NCBI GenBank assembly: GCA_026418115.1
Contig: JAOABY010000010.1
Span: forward strand, 1 to 52,609
From: Spirochaetaceae bacterium
Lineage (GTDB): Bacteria > Spirochaetota > Spirochaetia > Treponematales > Rectinemataceae
DNA: 52,609 nucleotides
Direction: 5' to 3'
Each line of letters begins with the position of its first letter. The stretch's first letter is position 1. Below the pieces are notes generated by a model, which saw only the letters and a list, made by a program, of their open reading frames with translations, made no database searches and was not told the origin of the DNA. Positions 24,846 to 33,238 of the stretch are shown one piece after another. Position numbers and translations under genes: made by a program.

Positions 24846-25796
24846 TCAGCTTTCTTCCGAGGTCCAGTTTCGGTGCATGCGGTATCGGAAGAGGATTTCC
24901 ATTTTTTCCCGTATGGCGGGAGTAGGAAGAATGATGGTGAACATTCTGCGGTCTCTGAAATCCGTACTGGATGGTGTACCCAGAATGCTCGCATCAACCG
25001 CCACATCTATGCCCTGTTGTTCAAACACAGGCATATAGGCTGAGGGATCGTCATCAGGACTGCGCTGTACCACAAACAGCCTGTGCTTCCAATCGACGCC
25101 TGAGCTCTTTGCTTCCTGTCTCCAGATTTTCAGATCTTGCTCAAGATAGCGGGCTGCAACGGGCAGTACATCAGAACCTATGAGGTGTGTGAGTTCAAGC
25201 CTGAGGCCTGCATTGAGTCCGATGAAGCGTCGCACGATTTCGATCGTATCCGCCTGGGATCCCAGATCAAGCACTTTCATGAAGGGATCAAACACATCAT
25301 CTATCTGGAGCCTGGCGATGGAAAGTCTGAATGCATAATCGGTCTTGAGCGGCTTTCGAGGGTCTGCCGAACCTTCTGGCACTACAATGACGAAATCCGC
25401 ATTGCTCTGCTCGGAGGCAAGAAACCTCATTGCAACCATGCAGTGGGTGAGCTGAAATGGATCAAAAGATCCGATATAGATGCAGGCTCGGACGACGCCA
25501 CGATCCATCCGTACGATGCGCGGATAGCTTTTCAGATCCACCACCGAGAGCCTGCCACCGATGATCTTTCTGTCTATGCCTTCCAGGCTCTCCACCAGCA
25601 TGCGCTCGTAATATGAATAGTCCTTGATCTCTTCACATGTGAAATATCCCGAGTTTGCGTTCTGATCAAATACGCGCTTCAGCCGTCTGGCTACCGCATC
25701 GACATGGGGCGCTGTAAACCGTGCGGGCCATTTTGGCCTCGAACAAGGATGGTTCTGTTCATTCCAGGGGTTCCCCGCCATATTTTCAGTATTCAT
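24846..25796 (-). CDS. NadD-like nucleotidyltransferase with altered HxGH motif
   Basis: A 316-residue protein with an N-terminal extension of about 105 residues, then a nucleotidyltransferase fold. The first motif reads YIGSFDPFQLTHCMVAMRFL, where nicotinate-nucleotide adenylyltransferases have GGTFDPxHxGH, and the last reads GTPSSTDFRDRR, close to ISST.IR. The segment VPEGSADPRKPLKTDYAFRL resembles the NadD substrate loop. The first His of HxGH is Gln and the Gly is Thr, so activity may differ. The adenylyltransferase assignment is from the fold, and the substrate is inferred. Start is uncertain; an ATG at 25781 is an alternative. Confidence 0.75.
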   Translation of the reverse strand: MNTENMAGNPWNEQNHPCSRPKWPARFTAPHVDAVARRLKRVFDQNANSGYFTCEEIKDYSYYERMLVESLEGIDRKIIGGRLSVVDLKSYPRIVRMDRGVVRACIYIGSFDPFQLTHCMVAMRFLASEQSNADFVIVVPEGSADPRKPLKTDYAFRLSIARLQIDDVFDPFMKVLDLGSQADTIEIVRRFIGLNAGLRLELTHLIGSDVLPVAARYLEQDLKIWRQEAKSSGVDWKHRLFVVQRSPDDDPSAYMPVFEQQGIDVAVDASILGTPSSTDFRDRRMFTIILPTPAIREKMEILFRYRMHRNWTSEES

Positions 25797-25985
25797 TATT
25801 TTACAGAGGAACGCAATAATTTTTTTTGATCCAGATGCAGCGAAGTCTCCCGGTTTTTATGGATTTATTTCAATATTATTCATTGAATTAAATTTATTTG
25901 TATAAAAATATATCATATTAAAACAATATAGCGGAAAATTATAATATAGCAATTAAAATATCATTTTTTTATAGATACTTTTTTC
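25797..25985. other. AT-rich intergenic block upstream of the hydrogenase promoter
   Basis: No gene is seen. The region is strongly AT-rich, especially 25855-25985, and includes TTTATTTCAATAT (25864-25876), a 13-mer also present in the AT block before the sigma factor gene (12318-12330). It may act as an UP element or bind a nucleoid protein. Confidence 0.5.
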
Positions 25986-26013
25986 TTGACAACGTTTCCG
26001 GTTGTGCTATAGT
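25986..26013 (+). promoter_or_regulatory. Promoter of the hydrogenase operon
   Basis: A perfect TTGACA (25986-25991) and TATAGT (26008-26013) are spaced by 16 nt. The predicted transcript start is near 26020, leaving a 60-nt leader with an AAGGAGG site before the first gene. Confidence 0.75.
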
Positions 26014-26079
26014 TAAGGTGTCCAACGCATCATTCGTCAGGCACTGCATTGTTGGCATGCATTCTGGCAAGGAGGCACT

Positions 26080-26595
26080 ATGCCAAGAATCACCGGCAAT
26101 GGCACGACTGAAGGCCTCGAAGCAATAGTAGAGGCAAACCGGGGTAAACCGGGCGACCTGCTCACTATCCTCGAACAGGCTCAGCAGCAGGATCCGCGCA
26201 AGTACCTTTCGGAATCCACGCTCCGCTACATCTCTACCCAGCTGCAGGTTCCTCTCTCACGCGTGTATTCCGTAGCTACCTTTTACTCCTTCTTCAGTCT
26301 CAAGCCACAGGGTTCCCATGTCATTGTGGTATGCAGAGGCACAGCCTGTCATACCCGCGGTTCTCTGGCACTTCTCAACGAAGCGCTCGCGCGCCTCGGC
26401 ATCAGAGAGTTCAGAGAAGAGGAAGAGAATGCTGTCACAAGCCCAGACAGCTTCGCCACCGTACGGACAGTTGCCTGCTTCGGACAATGTGCACTGGCTC
26501 CGGTCATCATGATTGATGGCAAGGTGATGTCGCGCATGACTGTAGGCAAACTGGTTGCAATTCTTGAAAAGCTTCGCAAGGGAGGCGGCGTATGA
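26080..26595 (+). CDS. hydC: NuoE-like [2Fe-2S] subunit of NAD(H)-linked [FeFe]-hydrogenase
   Basis: A 171-residue thioredoxin-like ferredoxin, the small subunit of trimeric electron-bifurcating hydrogenases (HydC/HndA) and of complex I (NuoE). An AAGGAGG site precedes the ATG. The N-terminal helical domain (LTILEQAQQQDPRKYLSES) is followed by the [2Fe-2S] ligands: two Cys in CRGTACHTRGS and two in CFGQCALAP. It passes electrons between the flavoprotein and the hydrogenase subunit. The stop overlaps the next gene by 4 nt. Confidence 0.93.
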   Translation: MPRITGNGTTEGLEAIVEANRGKPGDLLTILEQAQQQDPRKYLSESTLRYISTQLQVPLSRVYSVATFYSFFSLKPQGSHVIVVCRGTACHTRGSLALLNEALARLGIREFREEEENAVTSPDSFATVRTVACFGQCALAPVIMIDGKVMSRMTVGKLVAILEKLRKGGGV

Positions 26596-29500
26596 ATGAC
26601 AGCAGCGATCTCGGTTTCCTGCGCCGTGAAGGGCTCTCCCACCTCACAGGGGACATGCCATGGATTTCGGTAGGCATGGGAACCTGCGGCATTGGTTCGG
26701 GAGCCGACACAATAATGGAAAGGCTCCAGAAGTCTGCTCCACCTTCCATCAGGATCAGAAGAGTCGGATGTTTCGGTTTCTGCGCAGCGGAACCCATCCT
26801 CATGGCATGGAGACCCGGCTACCCGGTACTCATGTTCTGCGACGTCACCGAACAGAAAGCACTCAGGATACTCCGTGGCACAGAGAGCGATCAGGGATTC
26901 GAAGCACTCGCCAAGCTGGCAGAGGCAAGAATCAATCAATGGGAATTTCACACCAGTTCCATAAAATTCGGCGAAGGCTTTATCCAGATACCAGCATGGA
27001 ATGAAATCAATTTCTTCCGTGGTCAGCAGAAAATCGTGCTTCGCGATGCCGGCCTTATCGATCCTGAAGATATTTCGGAGTATATCAGCGTGGGGGGCTA
27101 TCACAGCCTAGTCAAAGTCATCACCTCCATGCCTCCCGAATCCGTGATCGAAGAAGTCAAACGTTCCGGACTCAGAGGCAGAGGCGGTGCCGGGTTCCCC
27201 ACCTGGAAGAAATGGAGCATCATGCGCCAGTCGCTTCTGGACAACCCGGGAGATGGCTACATCATCTGTAATGCTGACGAAGGCGATCCAGGCGCCTACA
27301 TGAACCGCAACGAAATCGAATCAGATCCGCACATGTTACTGGAGGGCATGATTATAGGCGCCTATGCCATGGGTGCGACTCATGGCGTGGTGTATGTGCG
27401 TGCCGAATACCCTCTCGCCGTGGAGCGCCTCCGGAAAGCTATCGACGCTGCACGCAGGCATGGTCTTCTCGGCAAGAACATTCTCGGCAGCAAGTTCTCC
27501 TTCGATATCGAGATCGTCACAGGCGCAGGTGCCTTTGTCTGCGGCGAGGAAACAGCGCTCATTGCCTCGATCGAAGGCAATGCCGGCCGCCCTCGCCCAA
27601 GACCGCCATTCCCCGCACAGAAGGGTCTGTACGGTAGGCCAACCAGCATCAATAATGTGGAAACCTGGTGCAACATTCCTGTGATCATCGCACGTGGCGG
27701 CCAGTGGTTTGCCGGCATCGGCACACCTGCCAGCACAGGCACCAAGGTCTTCTCCTTTGTCGGCAAGGTTCGCAACACCGGCCTTGTAGAGCTCCCACTC
27801 GGCAGCACCCTGGAGCAGGTCATCTATGGCATCTGCGAAGGCATGGGCCCCAAGAAAAAGATCAAGGGAGTACAGTGCGGCGGTCCCTCAGGCGGCTGCG
27901 TACCAGCCTCGCTCTTCAAGACCCCGATAGATTATGAACATCTGGCAGAGCTTGGCGCGATCATGGGTTCGGGCGGTATGGTCGTCATGGACCAGGACAA
28001 CTGCATGGTCGACGTAGCCCGCTATTTCACCGGCTTCGTCGTCAGCGAATCCTGCGGTAAATGCACTCCATGCCGCGAAGGCACTTCGCAGATGCTCAAG
28101 ATCCTGCAGAAAGTCTCGGATGGGGAGGCTACAGAGGCAGACCTGGTGACGCTGGAAGAGCTGGCCATCACCGTCAAGGATTCCTCGCTCTGCGGACTCG
28201 GTCAGACTTCCGCCAACCCGGTACTTACAACATTGCGCTATTTCCGCGACGAGTATATCCAGCACATCAAGGGCAAGCGATGTCCTGCCGGCGTCTGTGA
28301 AAACCTCTACCTTGCGCTCTGCGAATCCTCCTGCCCACTCCATATGAACATTCCGGGATACCTGCAGTTGCTCAAGGAAAACCGCATTGAGGACGCCTTC
28401 GAGCTGACCTTGCGCGAGAATCCCCTGCCGGGCACCATTGGTCGCATCTGCCATTTCCACTGCCGCATGCGCTGCAGAAGAGACATGCTCGACGAGCCGG
28501 TCTCACAGGGAGAAATCCACCGCTATCTCGCCGATACCATGTACAAGATGGGACGCGAGAAACAGATCTATGCCAGACTCATCAAGGAGAAGCTTCCTGC
28601 AACGGGCAAACATATCGCAATTATCGGAGCCGGACCGGCCGGACTCACCGCAGCAAGCTATCTTGTCAGGCTTGGCCATGAAGTCACTATCTATGAGGCG
28701 AGCGATGAGGCTGGCGGAGTCCTCCGCTGGGGCATTCCCGCCTATCGCCTTCCCAAGGATGTGCTCAGGAAAGAAGTCGCTTTCATCGAGAAGCTTGGCG
28801 TACGATTCGTATACAGGACCCGCATAGCCGAACCCGAGCAGTGGGAGAGACTCGTAGCCACGAACGATGCGGTCATCGTGGCAGCCGGTGCCTCTTCCGA
28901 AATGGAGCTCGGGCTGGAAGGCGAACATGCCCAGGGTGTGTACAAGGCATGTGAGTTCCTCGATATGCTCAATCGTGGCCACAAGCCTCATCTGGGCGGC
29001 GAGGTGATCGTCATCGGCGGCGGCAATTCAGCCATCGATGCGGCACGCTCCGCGCTGAGACTTGGCTGTACGGTCACGGTGGTCTATCGGCGATCCAAGA
29101 TTGACATGCCAGCCAACGAAGAAGAGCTCAAAGGGGCGCTGGAAGAAGGTGTCAACCTTGTCTGCATGGCTGCACCGCTTGCAATCGTCACCAGGAAATC
29201 CGGCGAAAAGGAGCATGTCTCGGCGCTCAGGATCCAGCGCATGAAGGCAGGGCCCGTTGATTCGTCAGGCAGGCCGACCCCCGTGCCAACTGACAAGATC
29301 GAGGAAATCCCCTGCACGACCATTATCGTTGCCATTGGGGAGAAGGTAGCCATACCGGGCATCGAATCGGCTGGTGTTGAAGTCATGAAGAATGGACGTA
29401 TCAAAACAGATCCATTCTCGCTGGTTACTTCCAACCCCAAAGTGTATGCCATCGGTGATGCCGTGCTTGGACCCGCCACAGCGGCCGAGGCGATGGGTCA

Positions 29501-29786
29501 GGCAAAGACGGTTGCAGAAATCATTGATCAGGCACTCACAGGTCAGAAGCGCTTTGAGCGCCTTTTCAGGGCCTTCGATTATCGCATGGAGATTCCACTC
29601 AAGATCACCAAGGCCAGGATGACCCGTGCCCCGATGCTGCCCGTCAATGCCCGCAAGAGCAATTTCATGGAGATCAATCTCGGCTATTCGGGTGAGCAGG
29701 CCCGTCTTGAAGCAGAGCGATGCCTGCGCTGCGATGTACGCGAAAAACGCCGCAATCCCATGGGCGTTCCGGCGGAAGAAGATTGA
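26592..29786 (+). CDS. hydB: NuoF/HydB-like flavoprotein fused to GltD/NfnB-like NAD(P)H oxidoreductase
   Basis: A 1064-residue fusion. Residues about 25-80 form a ferredoxin-like [2Fe-2S] domain (GTCGIGSG, CFGFCAAEP). About 130-560 is the 51-kDa NuoF/HydB module, with GLRGRGGAGFPTWKKW for NADH/FMN and SCGKCTPCREGT for the [4Fe-4S] cluster near 486. Instead of the C-terminal ferredoxin of typical HydB, residues 570 onward carry the GltD N-terminal Cys cluster (CESSCPLHMNIPGYLQLLKE, CHFHCRMRC). Then follow the FAD motif IIGAGPAGLTAASYL (about 676), a second dinucleotide motif VIGGGNSAIDAARSAL (about 807) with VYRRSKIDMPA, often linked to NADP(H), and AIGDAVLGPATAAEAMGQA. A second flavin site could give the hydrogenase access to NADPH (inference). 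Confidence 0.92.
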   Translation: MNDSSDLGFLRREGLSHLTGDMPWISVGMGTCGIGSGADTIMERLQKSAPPSIRIRRVGCFGFCAAEPILMAWRPGYPVLMFCDVTEQKALRILRGTESDQGFEALAKLAEARINQWEFHTSSIKFGEGFIQIPAWNEINFFRGQQKIVLRDAGLIDPEDISEYISVGGYHSLVKVITSMPPESVIEEVKRSGLRGRGGAGFPTWKKWSIMRQSLLDNPGDGYIICNADEGDPGAYMNRNEIESDPHMLLEGMIIGAYAMGATHGVVYVRAEYPLAVERLRKAIDAARRHGLLGKNILGSKFSFDIEIVTGAGAFVCGEETALIASIEGNAGRPRPRPPFPAQKGLYGRPTSINNVETWCNIPVIIARGGQWFAGIGTPASTGTKVFSFVGKVRNTGLVELPLGSTLEQVIYGICEGMGPKKKIKGVQCGGPSGGCVPASLFKTPIDYEHLAELGAIMGSGGMVVMDQDNCMVDVARYFTGFVVSESCGKCTPCREGTSQMLKILQKVSDGEATEADLVTLEELAITVKDSSLCGLGQTSANPVLTTLRYFRDEYIQHIKGKRCPAGVCENLYLALCESSCPLHMNIPGYLQLLKENRIEDAFELTLRENPLPGTIGRICHFHCRMRCRRDMLDEPVSQGEIHRYLADTMYKMGREKQIYARLIKEKLPATGKHIAIIGAGPAGLTAASYLVRLGHEVTIYEASDEAGGVLRWGIPAYRLPKDVLRKEVAFIEKLGVRFVYRTRIAEPEQWERLVATNDAVIVAAGASSEMELGLEGEHAQGVYKACEFLDMLNRGHKPHLGGEVIVIGGGNSAIDAARSALRLGCTVTVVYRRSKIDMPANEEELKGALEEGVNLVCMAAPLAIVTRKSGEKEHVSALRIQRMKAGPVDSSGRPTPVPTDKIEEIPCTTIIVAIGEKVAIPGIESAGVEVMKNGRIKTDPFSLVTSNPKVYAIGDAVLGPATAAEAMGQAKTVAEIIDQALTGQKRFERLFRAFDYRMEIPLKITKARMTRAPMLPVNARKSNFMEINLGYSGEQARLEAERCLRCDVREKRRNPMGVPAEED

Positions 29787-29796
29787 GGAGGTCGAC

Positions 29797-31569
29797 ATGG
29801 CAGGCAATGAAATCACCATCACGATCGATGGCCGCAATGTCGCTGTCGATCCTTCCCTGACGATTGTCGAGGCATGTGCCACGGCAGGTATCAAAATCCC
29901 CACCCTCTGCTACCTCAAGAATGTCTCGCAGAACGCTTCCTGTGGCGTATGCGTCGTCGAGGTTGAAGGGGCCAAATCGCTGGTCCGGTCTTGCGTGCAG
30001 AAACCCACTCCAGGCATGGTGATCAAGACCTTCAGCCCGCGCGTCATCAGGGCACGGCGCACAGCAGTTGAACTGCTGCTGGCAAACCACCCCACCGACT
30101 GCCTGTCCTGCATACGCTCCGGCACCTGTGAACTCAGGCAGCTTGCGGACACGCTCGGCGTCAAGGCAGACCGATATCCCAAGTACAAAAAATTCTCACC
30201 ACCTGACAACAGCAGCGAAGGCATAGTGCGCGATGACTCCAAATGCATACTGTGCGGGCGCTGTGTGGCGGTATGCGCTGAAACACAGACAGTTCACGCG
30301 ATTGCCTTCACCAGCCGTGGTGCGAGAACCAGAGTGGGCACCTTCATGGATCGTGGGCTTGCGCAGAGTTCCTGCGTACAGTGCGGCCAGTGCTCGGTGG
30401 TATGCCCCACCGCAGCCATCGCAGAAAAGGATGAATCCCGCGAGGTATTTGGCGCGCTCGGCGATCCTGCCCTCACTGTGGTGGTACAGACGGCACCAGC
30501 GATCAGAGCCTCGCTGGGTGAGGCGCTGGGACTGCCGCCAGGAAGCCTGGTGACAGGTCAAATGGTAGCGGCTCTGCGCCGCCTGGGATTCACAAGGGTC
30601 TTCGATACGCAATTCACTGCGGATCTCACCATCATGGAAGAAGGTTCAGAACTGCTTGAACGCCTGCAGAAGGGCGGAACCCTTCCCATGATTACCTCCT
30701 GCTCGCCAGGATGGATCAATTTCATTGAGGCATTCTATCCTGATCTCCTAGGACACCTTTCCACCTGCAAGAGTCCGCAGCAGATGTTCGGATCCGTCGC
30801 GAAAACCTATTATGCCCAGAAGGCCGGCATTGCTCCCGACACCATGCGCGTGGTGTCCATCATGCCCTGTACCGCGAAGAAATACGAAGCAAGGCGCCCC
30901 GAAATGGATGCAGCCTGGGACTGGTGGAAAGAGCATGACGCTGACAGAGTACCGCCAAGGCCTTTCTACGATGTCGACTGGGCACTGACTACCCGGGAAC
31001 TCGCGCGCATGATCAGGATGGCAGGAATCGACATCGCATCGCTGCAGGAAGAGGACTTCGACGACCCACTTGGCCGGTCTACCGGTGCGGCAACCATTTT
31101 CGGCACCACCGGTGGCGTAATGGAGGCTGCACTGCGCACCGTCTATGAAATCGTTGAACAGAAACCTCTTGCCTCGCTCGAATTCACTCAGGTGCGTGGT
31201 CTGGAGAGTATCAAGACGGCTGAGGTCCCCGTAGGCGGAATCAAGGTACGAGTCGCCGTAGCCCATGGGCTTTCCAATGCACGAGTGCTTCTCGATGAGA
31301 TACGGGCAGGCAGAAGCCCCTATCACTTCATCGAGATCATGTCATGCCCAGGTGGCTGTATTGGCGGAGGCGGCCAGCCTGTACTTGCCGATCTGGAGCG
31401 CAAGCAGGCCCGCAACCAGGCGCTGTACAGGGAGGATCAAAGACTGGCAATCAGAAAATCGCACGAGAATCCTGCCGTAGAGGCCTTGTATCGCGAATTC
31501 CTCGGAAAGCCTCTGGGGCATCTGTCTCACGAGCTTCTGCATACCAGTTATCGGCCTCGACCATTCTGA
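29797..31569 (+). CDS. hydA: [FeFe]-hydrogenase catalytic subunit (trimeric type)
   Basis: Reversible H2-forming or H2-oxidising subunit, 590 residues. The ATG at 29797 has GAGGAGG upstream, 10 nt after the hydB stop. In order: plant-type [2Fe-2S] domain (CGVC, residues about 36-68), His/Cys cluster (HPTDCLSCIRSGTCEL, about 97), two [4Fe-4S] clusters (CILCGRCVAVC about 150, CVQCGQCSVVCPTA about 193), then the H-cluster domain. Its three signatures TSCSPGW (about 300), MPCTAKKYE (about 356) and MSCPGGCIGGGGQP (about 514) are intact. HydEFG maturases are not in this window. The complex likely couples H2 to NAD(H) and ferredoxin, or NADP(H). Confidence 0.96.
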   Translation: MAGNEITITIDGRNVAVDPSLTIVEACATAGIKIPTLCYLKNVSQNASCGVCVVEVEGAKSLVRSCVQKPTPGMVIKTFSPRVIRARRTAVELLLANHPTDCLSCIRSGTCELRQLADTLGVKADRYPKYKKFSPPDNSSEGIVRDDSKCILCGRCVAVCAETQTVHAIAFTSRGARTRVGTFMDRGLAQSSCVQCGQCSVVCPTAAIAEKDESREVFGALGDPALTVVVQTAPAIRASLGEALGLPPGSLVTGQMVAALRRLGFTRVFDTQFTADLTIMEEGSELLERLQKGGTLPMITSCSPGWINFIEAFYPDLLGHLSTCKSPQQMFGSVAKTYYAQKAGIAPDTMRVVSIMPCTAKKYEARRPEMDAAWDWWKEHDADRVPPRPFYDVDWALTTRELARMIRMAGIDIASLQEEDFDDPLGRSTGAATIFGTTGGVMEAALRTVYEIVEQKPLASLEFTQVRGLESIKTAEVPVGGIKVRVAVAHGLSNARVLLDEIRAGRSPYHFIEIMSCPGGCIGGGGQPVLADLERKQARNQALYREDQRLAIRKSHENPAVEALYREFLGKPLGHLSHELLHTSYRPRPF

Positions 31570-31584
31570 ACCCTGCTCAGAGGT

Positions 31585-31622
31585 TGCCGGCAGTTCTCCT
31601 GCATGCTGCAGCACTGCCGGCA
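31585..31622 (+). repeat. Nested inverted repeat after hydA
   Basis: TGCCGGCAGT (31585-31594) pairs with ACTGCCGGCA (31613-31622). The loop contains a second small hairpin CTGCA-TGC-TGCAG. No T-run follows, so it is more likely an mRNA-stabilising structure at the operon end than a terminator. Confidence 0.6.
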
Positions 31623-31669
31623 GCTCATCATGCAGATCCCGGGACGAATGATCATTCCGTTCATTCATG

Positions 31670-31710
31670 CAGCTTCGGTCGATATGGACAATCGACCGAA
31701 GCTGTTTTAT
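31670..31710 (+). terminator. Terminator of the hydrogenase operon
   Basis: A perfect 14-bp stem, CAGCTTCGGTCGAT (31670-31683) with ATCGACCGAAGCTG (31691-31704), closes a 7-nt loop and is followed by TTTTAT. Confidence 0.9.
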
Positions 31711-31719
31711 ACAGGTAGC

Positions 31720-32424
31720 ATGACACGCGTCCCTCAGAGCCTGCCAGAGATACGAGCTGTGGCATGTGACATAGATGGCACACTCTACCCCTCTGCTGCG
31801 ATCAACCTCCACTGCCTCGATCTGCTGGTGCAGCATCCGCTGCTGCTGTCGGCTTTTGCGCGCGTGCGGAGAGAGATCAGGTTGCTGCAGCAGGAGCCAG
31901 GCTATGCACCGCACTCACAGGCCGAACTCCATGATCTCCAGCACCAGCTGGTTGCACGACATCTGAGGATCACCCGGGAGAGAGCTGCCTCGCTGGTGCA
32001 ATCCATTTTTTATCATGAAGTTCCCTCTCGTTTTGGTCATATTGTGCCCTTTGCAGGTGTATTCGAAGCCCTGGCATCGGTAAGACGCAGGAAAATCCTG
32101 CTTGCTGCACTCTCGGACCTGCCTGTGCACCCCAAACTCGAGCTTCTGGGGCTGGATCAGCAGTTTGATCTGGCGCTCTGTTCGGAAACATGGGGCAGGC
32201 TCAAGCCTGATCCACTGGTGTTCCGGCAACTGTGTGCAAGCCTCGGATGCGGTCCTGAACAGGTGCTCTATGTAGGCAATAATCCTCATTATGACATTGA
32301 GGGAGCACGTGCAGTCGGCATGCACACGGCATATCTGGGACGGCACCGTATACTTGCCGACTTCACCTTCACTCGATGGAGCGAACTGCTGCAGTGGCTG
32401 GAAACGCTGCCTTCTTCTCAGTGA
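31720..32424 (+). CDS. HAD-superfamily hydrolase
   Basis: A 234-residue HAD phosphatase of the subfamily IA type. The ATG at 31720 (MTRVPQSLPEIRAVACDIDG) is chosen because the frame upstream contains the hydrogenase terminator. Motif I is DIDGTLYP, motif II is in ALSDLP, motif III Lys is in GRLKPDP, and motif IV is YVGNNPHYDIEGA; here the usual GD/DD acid pair reads GNNPHYD, so only one acid remains clear. A helical cap lies between residues 20 and 110. The substrate is unknown. Confidence 0.88.
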   Translation: MTRVPQSLPEIRAVACDIDGTLYPSAAINLHCLDLLVQHPLLLSAFARVRREIRLLQQEPGYAPHSQAELHDLQHQLVARHLRITRERAASLVQSIFYHEVPSRFGHIVPFAGVFEALASVRRRKILLAALSDLPVHPKLELLGLDQQFDLALCSETWGRLKPDPLVFRQLCASLGCGPEQVLYVGNNPHYDIEGARAVGMHTAYLGRHRILADFTFTRWSELLQWLETLPSSQ

Positions 32425-32461
32425 CACGTTCGCCACTGCGGGCATCCGACCAGCTTCGCCG

Positions 32462-33238
32462 TTACTGTATCAGAAATTCATCACCACTCCGCACCAGCAC
32501 AAGACCTGCCCTGATGCGGGCTGATGCTTCGCTGAGATGTGTCCCCGCAAGAATACGATGAGCCCCTGACCCTTGCACCCCTGCCCGGTGTGCAAGCTCC
32601 ACCAGGCCCTCCGCGCTCAGATGCATGTCATCATTGCCGCTGCCATTCACATCACACAGCACCAGATCAGCAGCCGATCGCAAGAGATATTCCAGCCGCT
32701 CGGAGTATCGTGTGTCGGAACTGTAGACAAATCGCGCATGCCTGGACAGCTCATCAAGAGTCTCTGCCATCTGTTCCGAAAGCATGATTGCAAGCGTAGG
32801 GACAGGATGGTCGGTGCTTACGAAACCAGCCCACATACCGTCCAGCAGGGGCACACACTCACCTTCAGCAACCTCACGAAGCACCACATTGTGCTCGAAT
32901 GCCTGGATATACTGGCTTGTGGGCGAAATTGCGAGCTCAAGCAGCAGGCGCAGGCGCTCCCTCAACCCCTGCGGTCCCATGACTGTGAGTTTCCGCTCCG
33001 GCCGACTCCTCTGCGCCAGCAGCCAGTTGAAGAAGAAAAAGGGGAAGCCAAAGCAGTGGTCTCCATGCACATGGCTGATCCACACTGCCTCGATGTCTGC
33101 CAGACTGACACCCTGCTCACCCAGGGAACGAATGATGTCAGGCGGCGTTTCCAGCAGCAGCCGTCCATTCACCAGCATTGCGTTGCCAGGCAGACCCTGG
33201 TTTTTGAACCCGCCATTGCCGAGAATCCTCACTCTCAT
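32462..33238 (-). CDS. MBL-fold metallohydrolase (RNase Z-like)
   Basis: A 258-residue metallo-beta-lactamase fold protein. The HxHxDH zinc motif is in WISHVHGDHCFGFPFF; further ligands are likely in STDHPVP and SSDTRYS, followed by GTHLSEAS. The start MRVRILGNGG resembles the RNase Z/phosphodiesterase branch, though the flexible arm of true RNase Z is not seen. The start codon overlaps the dnaE stop (ATGA), so the two are coupled. The role could be tRNA 3' processing or cyclic nucleotide hydrolysis. Confidence 0.85.
   Translation of the reverse strand: MRVRILGNGGFKNQGLPGNAMLVNGRLLLETPPDIIRSLGEQGVSLADIEAVWISHVHGDHCFGFPFFFFNWLLAQRSRPERKLTVMGPQGLRERLRLLLELAISPTSQYIQAFEHNVVLREVAEGECVPLLDGMWAGFVSTDHPVPTLAIMLSEQMAETLDELSRHARFVYSSDTRYSERLEYLLRSAADLVLCDVNGSGNDDMHLSAEGLVELAHRAGVQGSGAHRILAGTHLSEASARIRAGLVLVRSGDEFLIQ

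Noticed and set aside
25855-25985. Rex (redox repressor) site before the hydrogenase operon
   Set aside because: The AT-rich stretch has partial TTGT and inverted elements but nothing close to TTGTGAA-N4-TTCACAA.
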